A DNA stretch of 64,000 nt from an uncultured Alistipes sp. (GCF_902388705.1 NZ_CABMQJ010000003.1:1-64000); one strand, 5' to 3'; positions 43,127 through 53,626 are shown, numbered from the stretch's first letter. Made by a program: numbers and translations. The notes: generated from the letters alone by a model not told the origin.

Positions 43127-43220
43127 CATTAGTGAATGGTACGACCGTTTTCCGGCGGAATTCGACTGCCGGAGCGGTTCGCAGCCGGACATGGCAAACT
43201 AACCTAACAACCAAAACCCT

Positions 43221-44231
43221 ATGCAAAAATCTATCCTTCTTTTTCTGTGTGCCGTGTTGGGAGTTCTTCTTGCCGGATGCTACGAAAACGATTCGTCCGG
43301 CCCCGATATGGTCGATCCCTGGTTGCGCGAACGTACGCCGTTGAGCTTCCGTGTGGAGAGTCAGGTCGGAGAAGCAATCATTACCGACGACTGGCGCCAC
43401 GACGAAACCGGTACGATTCGTTTTCAGCTGGTCACGGGCGGAATAGCCGACATGACCAAAGTCAAACTCGAAGAAATCACCTTGCAATACAATGCGAAGG
43501 CCTCGGTTCAGGCTGGTTCGACGATCGATTTGAGTTCGGGTTCCTGCGACATCGTTGTGACGGCCGAAACGGGTGAGACACGAACCTATACGGTTTCCTA
43601 CGACCCCTTCGTGGAGCCTTTCGAGGGTGTTTACGACATGGATTACGATGTCAACAACCATGACGAATCGCAGTATGAGAACGGCAACGCATTCGCCTTG
43701 TGGTTCTTCGGCGGCAGCAACGACGGATGCTACTGCCAGTCGCTGATGTGGAAACACTGGAACTGGAACGGCGGTTACAAGCCGATGGTCGAGGATGACA
43801 ATGTGTTGACCATCACGCTGACGGGCGTCGATTCGCAGACGGGCGATACCTACGGCACCTGTTACAACGATGCGGGCCCCGACGGCAAATATGCCGATTT
43901 CAAATGGAATTCGAACGGGGGCCACGACCTGAAAAAATTCTACCGCTGCATTCCCGAGGGGGAGAGCACGTGGCGGAAAGACGGCAAGACGGGCCTGATT
44001 ACCTTCACGGCTGCCGACGGCACGGCCCATACGGCGACTTTCTACAGCGAGCCTACGACATTGACCTACGAGCAGAGCGGCAAGTCGTTCTCCTGCCAGA
44101 TTATGAATCAGGGCCTGGAGTTCCCCGTTGCCGGAACTCCGATGCCGGGCTGGTCGGACTATTCGGATTTCGACAAATACGTGCAGAATCCGCAGAAGTT
44201 CGTCGTAAAGATGAAAAAGCGTCAGCAGTAA
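43221..44231 (+). CDS. Lipoprotein, probable surface glycan-binding protein
   Basis: The 336-residue lipoprotein has a lipobox LLAGC (Cys20), followed by an acidic stretch (YENDSSGPD) that favours surface export. Residues about 35-125 look like an Ig-like bacterial domain with repeated strand motifs (TYTVSYDPF end). The rest is rich in Trp, Tyr and Gly (KHWNWNGGYKPM, GGSNDGCYCQS) as expected of a sugar-binding beta-sandwich. I recognise no catalytic motif. As first gene of an operon with SusC/SusD and a surface GH26, it probably captures mannan at the cell surface. Confidence 0.75.
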   Translation: MQKSILLFLCAVLGVLLAGCYENDSSGPDMVDPWLRERTPLSFRVESQVGEAIITDDWRHDETGTIRFQLVTGGIADMTKVKLEEITLQYNAKASVQAGSTIDLSSGSCDIVVTAETGETRTYTVSYDPFVEPFEGVYDMDYDVNNHDESQYENGNAFALWFFGGSNDGCYCQSLMWKHWNWNGGYKPMVEDDNVLTITLTGVDSQTGDTYGTCYNDAGPDGKYADFKWNSNGGHDLKKFYRCIPEGESTWRKDGKTGLITFTAADGTAHTATFYSEPTTLTYEQSGKSFSCQIMNQGLEFPVAGTPMPGWSDYSDFDKYVQNPQKFVVKMKKRQQ

Positions 44232-44244
44232 TCCGGGGAGCGCC

Positions 44245-45519
44245 ATGAACCGCCTATTCCTGTTGTTTGCAAAGGCATTCTGCTGTATTGCCCTGTGCTG
44301 TCTGGCTCCCGTTTCGTGCGGGGGCGATGACGTCGAAATTCCGCCCGCCCCCACGGTGCCGGGCGGAGGTGACGATAATTCCGACGACGATAAACCGGAT
44401 CCGAAACCGGATCCCGACCCCGACCCCGATGACCCGACCCGGCTGAAAATCGTCGATTCGCAGGCGACCGAGCAGACCAGGGCTCTCTATTCGAACCTGT
44501 GGGCAGTCGCTTCCCGTGGATTCATGTTCGGACACCACGACGATTTGTGGTACGGCCGCTACTGGTATGACGTACCGGGCGGTTCGGACACCAAAGCCGT
44601 TTGCGGGGACTACCCTGCTGTCTTCAGCGTCGACCTGGCATCGCTCATGGACAACCGCGCCGGTTATGAGAGCGACCGGAAGGAGAATGCCATCCGCCGG
44701 CGTGTGATGCTCGAAGCCTACGAGCGCGGCGAAGTAATCGTCGCCTGCTGCCACCTGAACAATCCGCTCACGGGCGGAGATTCGTGGGACAACAGCAATA
44801 CGGGCGTCGTACGGGCGATTCTCGATTCGCAGAGCCCCCAGCATACCCTCTACCGGCAATGGCTCGACCGGCTGGCAGACTTTGCACTCAACCTCAAAAG
44901 TGCCGACGGAACCCTGGTGCCCTTTATTTTCCGTCCTTATCACGAGCACACCCAGGAGTGGTCCTGGTGGGGCTCGAAATGTACGACCGAACAGGAGTTC
45001 ATCGACTTCTGGCGGATGACCGTACGCTATCTCCGCGATACCAGGGGAGTGCACAATCTCATCTATGCGATTTCACCCCAGATGGACTCGGAATACTCCG
45101 ACACCCGGGGCCGCCTGATGTTCCGCTGGCCGGGTGACGACTGGGTCGACTTTATCGGTATGGATTGCTACCACGGGCTCAACACGGCGGCCTTCACCTC
45201 CAACCTGAAGGCGTTGACGCAGCTTTCCCGTGAAAAGCTCAAACCCTGCGGCGTCACCGAAACCGGGCAGGAGTCCTTCACCAAAACCGACTACTGGACA
45301 CAGTGTATCCTCGCTCCGCTGACTACCCAACGTGTTTCGATGGTGGTCATGTGGCGCAACAAGTATGTCTCCGACGAATCCGACAAACACTACTACTCGG
45401 TCTATCCGGGGCATGTTTCGGAAGCGGATTTCAAGACCATGTACGACCGTCCTCGCTCCTTGTTCAGCGCCGATCTTCCTGCAATGTACCGGCTGGCCGA
45501 GGGTGTCGTCGTCGAATGA
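44245..45519 (+). CDS. GH26 beta-mannanase, surface lipoprotein
   Basis: The 424-residue enzyme has a lipobox ending in Cys25, directly followed by GGDDVE, an acidic signal typical of surface-exposed lipoproteins. A Pro/Asp-rich linker of PD repeats (about 48-65) spaces the catalytic domain from the membrane. Catalytic residues are Glu234 (RPYHEHTQ) and Glu339 (VTETGQES). It should make the first endo-cuts in extracellular mannan for capture by SusD. It is a close relative of the periplasmic GH26 at 36413. Confidence 0.93.
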   Translation: MNRLFLLFAKAFCCIALCCLAPVSCGGDDVEIPPAPTVPGGGDDNSDDDKPDPKPDPDPDPDDPTRLKIVDSQATEQTRALYSNLWAVASRGFMFGHHDDLWYGRYWYDVPGGSDTKAVCGDYPAVFSVDLASLMDNRAGYESDRKENAIRRRVMLEAYERGEVIVACCHLNNPLTGGDSWDNSNTGVVRAILDSQSPQHTLYRQWLDRLADFALNLKSADGTLVPFIFRPYHEHTQEWSWWGSKCTTEQEFIDFWRMTVRYLRDTRGVHNLIYAISPQMDSEYSDTRGRLMFRWPGDDWVDFIGMDCYHGLNTAAFTSNLKALTQLSREKLKPCGVTETGQESFTKTDYWTQCILAPLTTQRVSMVVMWRNKYVSDESDKHYYSVYPGHVSEADFKTMYDRPRSLFSADLPAMYRLAEGVVVE

Positions 45520-45554
45520 TATCAAACTGCAAAACCTAAAACAATTTCAATTCT

Positions 45555-48500
45555 ATGGTAAAATTCTTCAAAACGTCCCTGCTGTACGGTTTGCTGATCG
45601 TCCTGGGCAGTGCCCTGCCACAATGGGCGGCGGCACAGTCCCGGGTTGTCACCGGAACCGTGAAAGATGAAAATGGGGCCGGGTTGCCGGGAGTTACAAT
45701 CATCGTGAAAGGTACCGCGAACGGTGCCACGTCGATGGCTGACGGCCGGTATTCGATTAAGGTATCGACCGGAGATGAACTCGAATTTTCATTTATCGGC
45801 TATGCATCGCAATCGGTAAAGATTGGTGCGCAAAGTGTGGTGGACATTACCTTGCAGGAGCAGTCGCTCCTTGCCGAAGAGGTGGTGGTCACGGCTTACG
45901 CCGTCCAGAAAAAGGTAAATGTCACGGGTTCGATTTCCCAGGTGAAAGGCACGGATCTGGTGGCCACGCCCGTGGCGAACATTTCCAATGCGCTGATCGG
46001 CAATACGCCCGGCGTGAGCGGCCTGCAAACCTCGGGCGAGCCGGGGCATAACGCCGCGAACATCCGCATCCGGGGTATCTCGACCTACGGTTCGGCCAGC
46101 CCGCTCATCGTCATCGACGGCGTGGAGCAGCCCTCCGAACAGGCCATGTCCGAGCTCAATGCGATGGACGCCAATGAAATCCAGGGTATCAGCGTGCTCA
46201 AGGATGCTTCTTCGACGGCCGTTTACGGTATCCGCGGTGCCAACGGTGTGATTATCGTCACTACGCGGCGCGGCAACACGGGAGCCCCGACGGTGAATTT
46301 TTCGATGAATTACGGCTTTACGCGGGCTTCGAATTTCCAGAAGGGCACCACCTCCTACGAGTACGCCCTGCTGCGCAACGAAGCCATCCGCAACGACCAG
46401 CGCAGCTTCGCCGGCACGGAGAGCCTTTCGACCTACATCTTCGACGATTACGACCTCTGGAAGTTCAAGAACAACCGCGACTATACGCCCGTGGAAGTCG
46501 ATGCCAAGACGAATCTTTCGGCCGAAAAACGGGAGCTGCTCAAGAAGCAACCCGCACTCTATTATGCCAACCGCGACCTGTATAAGGAGATGTTCGACCG
46601 CAGTGCTCCGCAGATGCAGGTCAACCTCAACGTGGCGGGCGGCACGCAGCGCGTAAAGTATTTCGTATCGTTCGGTTATTTCTCGCAGGCCGGTATCACG
46701 CGGGACGTGCATTACCATGACGCCAATACGGGGTCGAAGTTCAACCGCTACAATTTCCGTTCGAATTTCGACATCTCGGTGGCCAAGAACTGGAAAATCT
46801 CGATTAATACGGCGGGACAGTTCGGCGAAACGCAGGGACTGGGCAGCGGAAGCGACCCTTACGACCTCTCTTCGCGCTACAAAGGCATCATGCAGTATAT
46901 CTACGAGGGCAACCCCTTCATCTCTCCGGGTATGATCGACGGTCGTCTGGTAGACGGGTTCGCCGGCACGGCGGGTTCCGAGCAGAATCCCCTGGCCGTG
47001 AAGACGGGCAGCCAGCTCGGTTCGCAGAACGCTATCGTAAGCCTGCTGACAGCCGGAACGAACAGTATTTTCAACTCGTTGCTCGACAACACCATCAAGT
47101 TGGAACATACGATGGACTACCTGCTGAAGGGGCTGCGTATCTACGGCACGGTCAATTACCAGGACAACTACAACCGCATCGTCAAATACAAACCCTCGAT
47201 TCCGACCTATTCGGTGCAGCGCAATCCCAGTGACCCGACCGTGCTCGATTTCTTCGGCGGCGGCATGGGCGCAGGTTCCTTCGAGTCGTGGGGATACAGC
47301 AACTGGAACAAGCTCTACCTCGATGCAGGCATCGACTGGCAGGGAAGCTTCAACGGACATAATGTTTCCGGACTGGTGCTCGCCAAGGCTTCACGCTACA
47401 CCATGCCGGGCGACTCGTACAACGTGGCTTCGGGCGTCATGGGTTTCGTAGGGCGTGTAACCTACAACTACAAGGATCGTTACATGGCCGAGGTCAACGT
47501 CGGTTACAACGGTACCGAGCAGTTTGCCAAGGGACACCGTTTCGGCTGGTTCCCGGCCTATTCGATCGGTTGGGTTCCCACTTCGGAGAAGTTCTTCCCC
47601 GAGAACGACATCCTGACGTTCCTGAAAATCCGTGCGTCGTACGGCGAGGTCGGTAACGACCAGTTGGGAGGCAACCGACGTTTCTATTACCTGCCCAATA
47701 CCTATAACCTCAACCAGGGCGGTTACTGGCTGGGCAACTCCGACGGTTCGTCGCAGAATCCCTATTGGGCCGGTGCTACGGAAGGCGTGATTGGCAATCC
47801 CGACATCACCTGGGAGCGCGCCAGGAAATACGACGTGGGTATCGAGGCGCGGTTCTTCCGCAACCGCCTCTCGCTGGTGGCCGACTGGTTCCGCGAAGAC
47901 CGCCGCAACATCCTCACCACGCTGGGAACCATTCCGATTATCTACGGCGTAAGTTCCGACAAGGTGCCCCCCGTAAACGTCGGTATTACCAAAAACCAGG
48001 GTTACGAACTCCTTCTCTCGTGGGAAGACCAGATCGGCAACTGGCGTTATTCGCTCAGCGGCGACGTGAGCTATTCGCGCAACAAGATCGTCTACAAGGC
48101 CGAAGCCGAGAATCCCTATCCGTGGATGAACCAGACCGGATTCTCGATCGGACAGCGCTTCGGACTGGTCAGCGACGGTTTCTTCAATACCAATGAGGAT
48201 CTTGCCAACCGTCCCTACAATACCTATACGGCCAACCGGGCTACACTGGGTGACATCCGCTACAGGGACCTCAACGGCGACGGCCTGATTGACAATAAGG
48301 ATATCGCACCGATCGGTTATCCCAACTATCCCGAGTATCATTTCAACGTGAAGGCGTCGGTCGGTTGGAAAGGCTTCGATCTGCGCGTGCTCTTCATCGG
48401 TACGGCCAACGGCTCCTATTACCTGAACAGCGGCTACACGATGCCGTTCTTCAAACGGGCGGGCAATGCGTGGAAATGGATGTACGACGGCCGTTGGACT

Positions 48501-48839
48501 GCCGAACGTTATGCCGCCGGCAAGAAGATCACCTTCCCGCGGATGACGTTCGACACGACGAGCAGCGACAACAACTACCAGACGAGCGATTTCTGGATGA
48601 AGTCGAGCAATTTCTTCAAAATCAAGAATATCGAATTGGGATACACGTTCGATATGACGCGCGGCCGGTTGGCCCGCAGCCGTATCCGTGCCCTGCGCGT
48701 ATACTTCAATGCCAACAACGTCTATACGTTCAAGAACGAACTGACGGATATTGGCATCGACCCCGAAACTACCGACGGAAGCACCTATATTTATCCGCTG
48801 ACGAGCGTTTTCAGCTTCGGTATAAACCTGAAATTCTAA
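45555..48839 (+). CDS. SusC/RagA-family TonB-dependent transporter 1
   Basis: The 1094-residue outer-membrane porin imports oligosaccharides with the SusD that follows. After the signal peptide comes a carboxypeptidase-regulatory-like domain (about 31-100, TGTVKDENGAGLPGVTI), then a TonB box EEVVVTAY (108-115). The plug domain (RIRGISTYGSASPLIVIDGV, SSTAVYGIRGANGVI) and a full beta-barrel ending NLKF complete it. No STN signalling domain is present, so it probably does not drive an anti-sigma switch. Confidence 0.95.
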   Translation: MVKFFKTSLLYGLLIVLGSALPQWAAAQSRVVTGTVKDENGAGLPGVTIIVKGTANGATSMADGRYSIKVSTGDELEFSFIGYASQSVKIGAQSVVDITLQEQSLLAEEVVVTAYAVQKKVNVTGSISQVKGTDLVATPVANISNALIGNTPGVSGLQTSGEPGHNAANIRIRGISTYGSASPLIVIDGVEQPSEQAMSELNAMDANEIQGISVLKDASSTAVYGIRGANGVIIVTTRRGNTGAPTVNFSMNYGFTRASNFQKGTTSYEYALLRNEAIRNDQRSFAGTESLSTYIFDDYDLWKFKNNRDYTPVEVDAKTNLSAEKRELLKKQPALYYANRDLYKEMFDRSAPQMQVNLNVAGGTQRVKYFVSFGYFSQAGITRDVHYHDANTGSKFNRYNFRSNFDISVAKNWKISINTAGQFGETQGLGSGSDPYDLSSRYKGIMQYIYEGNPFISPGMIDGRLVDGFAGTAGSEQNPLAVKTGSQLGSQNAIVSLLTAGTNSIFNSLLDNTIKLEHTMDYLLKGLRIYGTVNYQDNYNRIVKYKPSIPTYSVQRNPSDPTVLDFFGGGMGAGSFESWGYSNWNKLYLDAGIDWQGSFNGHNVSGLVLAKASRYTMPGDSYNVASGVMGFVGRVTYNYKDRYMAEVNVGYNGTEQFAKGHRFGWFPAYSIGWVPTSEKFFPENDILTFLKIRASYGEVGNDQLGGNRRFYYLPNTYNLNQGGYWLGNSDGSSQNPYWAGATEGVIGNPDITWERARKYDVGIEARFFRNRLSLVADWFREDRRNILTTLGTIPIIYGVSSDKVPPVNVGITKNQGYELLLSWEDQIGNWRYSLSGDVSYSRNKIVYKAEAENPYPWMNQTGFSIGQRFGLVSDGFFNTNEDLANRPYNTYTANRATLGDIRYRDLNGDGLIDNKDIAPIGYPNYPEYHFNVKASVGWKGFDLRVLFIGTANGSYYLNSGYTMPFFKRAGNAWKWMYDGRWTAERYAAGKKITFPRMTFDTTSSDNNYQTSDFWMKSSNFFKIKNIELGYTFDMTRGRLARSRIRALRVYFNANNVYTFKNELTDIGIDPETTDGSTYIYPLTSVFSFGINLKF

Positions 48840-48852
48840 TCCGCACCGAACT

Positions 48853-50694
48853 ATGAAAAAGATAATCGTTTCTTTACTGATATCGGCATCGCTGGGCCTT
48901 TCCGCCTGCCAGGATACTTTCCTGCAAATGCCGGACACAACCGGAACGGTCGACCTGAACGAGGTTTACGGGTCGGCTAAAAATGCCAAAAGCGCTCTGA
49001 TGACCTGTTACCGCGAAGCCCTGCTCCACGGCCTTCCCGGCGGTTGGGGCGTCGGTCACGGCACCCTGGGAGCCATCAGCGGCGAGATTTCGCGCGGCTA
49101 TTCGTGGCACGGAACCTATACGATTTCCCAGTCGGGGCTCGACGTGAACGGAACGGACGGCTCGGATGCCGGCTCCGACCATTTCGGTAACAACTGGTCG
49201 TATATCCGCCACTGCTTCACCGTGCGGGAGAACATCGACCGGGTGCCCGACATGAGCGAGCAGGAGAAAAATTACATCAAGGCCGAGGCTACGGCGCTGG
49301 TGGCTTACCGTTACATGGGCATGTTCTACCGCTACGGAGGCCTTCCCATCGTTCGCGGTTCGTTCGCCAATCCGGCCGACCCGGGTGTATCCGCCGGCCG
49401 GGCATCGCTCCGGGAAACGCTGGAATATATCCTCGAGCTGTGCCAGCGGGCCTACGACGGGCTTCCCGAAGGCGATTGGGGCGCTGCCGATCAGGGGCGG
49501 ATGACGCGCGGCGCCGTGCTGGCCATCAAGGCCCGTACGCTGCTCTTCGCAGCCCGTCCGCTTTTCAACTCGGCGACTCCCTACTTGAGTGGAGCGCACG
49601 ACGATTTGGTGTGCTTCGGCTCCAAATCGGACGACCGCTGGCAGAACGCCATCGACGCCAACGAGGCCGTGCTGACCTGGGCTGGCGCCAACAACTACAC
49701 CCTGCTCAATACCGGCGGCGCCGGTGAGGGCAACCCGAATCCCAAGGCCTTCGAAGATTACGCTACGGCGACTTCGACACCGGCCAACCGGGAGGTGTTG
49801 CTGGCCTACAAATGCGACGAAACCGGTCAGTGGACGTGGCCCGGAAGTGCTATCTTCTACTACAACAACTACTCTCCGGTCTGGACGAATAACCGTTGGG
49901 ATACCGACGTGAGCGGAGTGCTGACCAACTTCCTGAAGCTCTATTACAAAGCCGACGGTTCGGAGTTCACGAACTGGCCCGGCGTGAACGAAGCCGCTCC
50001 GCGGGATGCTTCGGAATGGCTCCGGAATATCGAGGAGATCGAGCCGCGCGCCAAGGCCGACAATATGTTCGTGGGCTTCGATGCCTTCAATAACCCGGGC
50101 CATTCGAGCTGGTCGGCCAACAACTGGGGCCGCCAGGTGGCGAACGCCGGCAAGAAGACCAATTTCCCGGCCGCCATCGAAGCCGGCAAGGGCTGCGCCG
50201 CACCGGTTAAATTTTATTACAGGGCCGGAACGCGTGTCTGGTTCGAATTCCCGCTCTTCCGCCTGGCTGAAACCTACCTCAACCTTGCCGAAGCCTATAA
50301 CGAGAAGGGCGTTCCCGCCAAGGCGCTCGAAAATCTGAACAAGGTGCATAACCGGGCGGGCCTGCCGAAGATCACCGAAACCGACCAGGCTGCCCTGCGC
50401 CGGATTATCCGCCGTGAGCGCGCCCTCGAGCTGTACCGCGAGAACAACCGGTATTTCGATGTCAAGCACTGGAAGGACGAGAATATCGGCGACGGCATTA
50501 TCGGTGGCGACATGCACGAGCTGCAGTTCAAAATCAAGGAGAGCCATTCGGGTAGTTTCAACCTCGCTTCGGGCCTCGAATCGTACTGGGATGCGGTGGT
50601 TTACACCTCTTACTGGAATCCGAAAATGTACCTCGAACCCATTCCGCAGTCGGAGATTAACAAAGGCACGCTGGTGCAGAATCCCGGCTACTAA
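48853..50694 (+). CDS. SusD/RagB-family glycan-binding lipoprotein 1
   Basis: The 613-residue lipoprotein (Cys19 in GLSAC) is the lid partner of the SusC encoded 13 nt upstream. The N-terminal TPR-like helices, the ALVAYRYMGMFYRYGGLPIV block and the C-terminal RRERALELYRENNRYFDVKHW block are typical. It ends EINKGTLVQNPGY, the usual SusD end. It should bind beta-mannan fragments on the cell surface. Confidence 0.95.
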   Translation: MKKIIVSLLISASLGLSACQDTFLQMPDTTGTVDLNEVYGSAKNAKSALMTCYREALLHGLPGGWGVGHGTLGAISGEISRGYSWHGTYTISQSGLDVNGTDGSDAGSDHFGNNWSYIRHCFTVRENIDRVPDMSEQEKNYIKAEATALVAYRYMGMFYRYGGLPIVRGSFANPADPGVSAGRASLRETLEYILELCQRAYDGLPEGDWGAADQGRMTRGAVLAIKARTLLFAARPLFNSATPYLSGAHDDLVCFGSKSDDRWQNAIDANEAVLTWAGANNYTLLNTGGAGEGNPNPKAFEDYATATSTPANREVLLAYKCDETGQWTWPGSAIFYYNNYSPVWTNNRWDTDVSGVLTNFLKLYYKADGSEFTNWPGVNEAAPRDASEWLRNIEEIEPRAKADNMFVGFDAFNNPGHSSWSANNWGRQVANAGKKTNFPAAIEAGKGCAAPVKFYYRAGTRVWFEFPLFRLAETYLNLAEAYNEKGVPAKALENLNKVHNRAGLPKITETDQAALRRIIRRERALELYRENNRYFDVKHWKDENIGDGIIGGDMHELQFKIKESHSGSFNLASGLESYWDAVVYTSYWNPKMYLEPIPQSEINKGTLVQNPGY

Positions 50695-50730
50695 TTCCCG
50701 CAGGTTTTTCCGCTAAAAACAAACACGATT

Positions 50731-53607
50731 ATGAATAAATTTATCATTATACCATTGCTTCTTACGGGAGTCGTTTCGCTGACCGCCGCAACGGCAGCCG
50801 GGACGATGCAGGAGCCGGCGCCTGCCGATTCGGCTTACACGGCGGAGCCTGCGGTTCCGGGGGCATTCTTCGGGACATCCCAGGCTCGTACGACGGGGGC
50901 CGTTTCGACCGTCGACGGAGTTTCCCTCGGCAAGACCACCGCACCCAACCTGACCAACAGTTTTGCCGGACAGTTTTCGGGGCTGACACTTTTCCAGGGG
51001 TCGGGCGAACCGGGTAACGACACGGCCAGCTGGCTGATCCGCGGCATCGGGTCGTACGGCAATGCCGGCTACAACACGGCTAAAATCTTTGTCGACGGCT
51101 TCGAGGTGAACGCCAGTTATATCGCCTACCTTTCGCCGGCGGAGATCGAACGCGTGTCGATTCTCAAGGACGGCGCCGCATTGTCCGTTTTCGGCGAACG
51201 GGGAGCCAACGGCGTGATTTGGATAGAAACCAAACGCGGCAAGATCGCTCCGGCGACCGTCAGCGCCTCGGTGCGTTTCGGGCTCCAGCAGGCCACGACC
51301 CTCTCCAAGCCGCTCGATTCGTACGGTTATGCGTCGCTTTACAACCAGGCCGTCAGCAACGACCAGGGGCGTTGGGCGCCTGCCTATAGCAACGAGCAGC
51401 TGGAGGCCTACCGCAACGGGACGGGCACGAATGTCGACTGGTACGACGAAGCTTTGCGCAATGCCGGTTACACCATCGACGGCGATGTCTCCTTTCGCGG
51501 CGGCACCGAGGTCGCCCGCTACAACGTGATGCTGGATTACCTCAACCAGCAGGGGCTTTACGATGTGAAGAACAGCGATTCCCGCTCGAACCGCACCTAC
51601 GAGCGCTACAACCTGCGTGCGAATCTCGACTTCACGATTTTCAAGTTCATCGAGGCGCGTGTCGATTTGGGCGGGCGTATCGAGCGGGGCAAGCGGCCCA
51701 ATATCGCTACCGACGACCTGTTCTACAACATGGCGCGCTATCCTTCGAACATATACGAGATATGGGACGACGCCGAACGGACACACTATTCCGGAACTTC
51801 GGTCTACAACAGCAATCCCGTGGCGTCGCTCAATGCCCTGGGATGGCGCCAGACCCAGTCGCGTGTGCTGCAGGGCAATTTCCAACTGGTCGAGAAACTC
51901 GATTTCATCACCGAGGGACTCTACCTGCGCGAAGCGTTCTCGTTCAACACCTACACCAAGAGCGGTTATTCGAAAACCCGCAACTACGCCCGCTATCACA
52001 ACGGCATGCGTACCACCACCGACGAGGATACGTCGCTGCAGGCCAGCGGTTACGGTTCGGACGGCATGGAGGACTGGAAACAGGGCCAGATTTCGCTGGG
52101 TTACAACCGTACCTTCGGCCGCCATGCCCTCGACGGCGCCGTGAATTTCCATATGTCGGGCTATAACGGCGACGGCTATTTTTCCTATAAATACCACTAT
52201 GCGAACCTCAACGGCCGCATCAATTACAGCTACGACGACCGTTATGTGGCCGAATTCGGGTTCTCCTACTTCGGTAACGACGCCTATGCCAAAGGCAACC
52301 AGTGGGCGTTCTATCCTTCTGTTTCGGCGGCCTGGGTGCTTTCCAACGAGGCTTTCCTGAAGGACTCGAAAGTCGTCGATTTGCTCAAACTGCGTCTTTC
52401 GTACGGCCGCAGCGGCTTCGCCGATTCGGGTGCCACCGGCGTATTGTCGAACTACTCTTCCAACGGCCGCTACCTGTTCAAGGACTATTACACCAATTCC
52501 TACGTCGGTTCCTTCTACATGGGCTCCGGCGAGGGCGTATGGCAGAGTTCGCTGGTGCACATGTTCCTTGCGAATTCCGGGGTGCATGCCGAAAAAAGCA
52601 GCAAGTACAACGTCGGTATCGACGCCGAACTTTTCGGCAAACTGCATCTGTCGGCCGATGCCTTCATCGACAAACGCACCGACATCCTGACCCTCGACAA
52701 TTCGATGATGGGTTATTACGGCAAAAATTATTATTTCGACAACATCGGCAAGATGACCAACAAAGGTTTCGAGTTATCCGCCGTGTGGAACGATCAGCGC
52801 GCCAACTGGGGATACAGCGTCAACGGGTCGGTGTCGTTTAACCGCAACAAAATCGATTACATGGCCGAGGTAGCCCCGGCGCACAGCTACAACGCCCAGA
52901 CGGGACGCCCGTACGGGACGCTGATCGGGCTGGTTGCCGACGGTTTTTACGATGTGGACGATTTCAATGCCGACGGTTCGCTCAAGGCCGGCCTGCCGCA
53001 GCCGATGTTCGGTGCGGTGCAGCCGGGCGACATCAAGTATCGTGATTTGGATCGGAGCGGCTTCGTCGACCAGAACGACGTGACCAAGGTGGGCAAATCG
53101 CCCTATCCGGAGTGGACGTACTCGCTCGGCGCCGCCTTCAACTACCGGGGCTTCGATTTCAGCTTCCTGCTGCAGGGCATCGCCGGCGCATCGTTCAACC
53201 TGCTCGACAATGCAGTGCAGACCCGGGCTTTCGTCGACAACGGCAATGCTTATCCCATCGCCCGCGGCGCCTGGGCCTACTATCCCGAGCAGGGGATAGA
53301 CACCCGCGCCACGGCGACTTATCCGCGCCTGACTACCCAGAGCAACGAGAACAACTACCAGTTGAGTTCATTCTGGGTGAAGAGCCGTAACTTCATGCGC
53401 GTGCGCAATATCGAGGTGGGTTACAGCTTCAGGCATCACGCCAGGTTCCGTGCGGCGGGCATTTCCAACTTCCGGATTTACCTGAATGTAACTAATCCGT
53501 TCACCGTCAGCAAGCTGATGTCGGATTACGACCTGGATCCCGAATTGTTGTCCTACCGTTATCCGGTGCTTAAGTCCTACAACATCGGCGTAAGCCTTAC
53601 TTTCTAA
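50731..53607 (+). CDS. SusC/RagA-family transporter 2, lacking the usual N-terminal domain
   Basis: The 958-residue barrel is SusC-like through its plug (WLIRGIGSYGNAGYNTAKIFVDG, GERGANGVIWIETKRG) and strands to the terminal phenylalanine. It differs in that no carboxypeptidase-regulatory-like domain follows the signal peptide. Where SusC proteins have a TonB box of the EEVVV-GYG kind it reads AVPGAFFGTSQARTTGAVSTV. It may use a degenerate TonB box or be specialised for another ligand. It pairs with the SusD at 53627-55297. Confidence 0.92.
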   Translation: MNKFIIIPLLLTGVVSLTAATAAGTMQEPAPADSAYTAEPAVPGAFFGTSQARTTGAVSTVDGVSLGKTTAPNLTNSFAGQFSGLTLFQGSGEPGNDTASWLIRGIGSYGNAGYNTAKIFVDGFEVNASYIAYLSPAEIERVSILKDGAALSVFGERGANGVIWIETKRGKIAPATVSASVRFGLQQATTLSKPLDSYGYASLYNQAVSNDQGRWAPAYSNEQLEAYRNGTGTNVDWYDEALRNAGYTIDGDVSFRGGTEVARYNVMLDYLNQQGLYDVKNSDSRSNRTYERYNLRANLDFTIFKFIEARVDLGGRIERGKRPNIATDDLFYNMARYPSNIYEIWDDAERTHYSGTSVYNSNPVASLNALGWRQTQSRVLQGNFQLVEKLDFITEGLYLREAFSFNTYTKSGYSKTRNYARYHNGMRTTTDEDTSLQASGYGSDGMEDWKQGQISLGYNRTFGRHALDGAVNFHMSGYNGDGYFSYKYHYANLNGRINYSYDDRYVAEFGFSYFGNDAYAKGNQWAFYPSVSAAWVLSNEAFLKDSKVVDLLKLRLSYGRSGFADSGATGVLSNYSSNGRYLFKDYYTNSYVGSFYMGSGEGVWQSSLVHMFLANSGVHAEKSSKYNVGIDAELFGKLHLSADAFIDKRTDILTLDNSMMGYYGKNYYFDNIGKMTNKGFELSAVWNDQRANWGYSVNGSVSFNRNKIDYMAEVAPAHSYNAQTGRPYGTLIGLVADGFYDVDDFNADGSLKAGLPQPMFGAVQPGDIKYRDLDRSGFVDQNDVTKVGKSPYPEWTYSLGAAFNYRGFDFSFLLQGIAGASFNLLDNAVQTRAFVDNGNAYPIARGAWAYYPEQGIDTRATATYPRLTTQSNENNYQLSSFWVKSRNFMRVRNIEVGYSFRHHARFRAAGISNFRIYLNVTNPFTVSKLMSDYDLDPELLSYRYPVLKSYNIGVSLTF

Positions 53608-53626
53608 TTAAACTATCGAAGCCATT

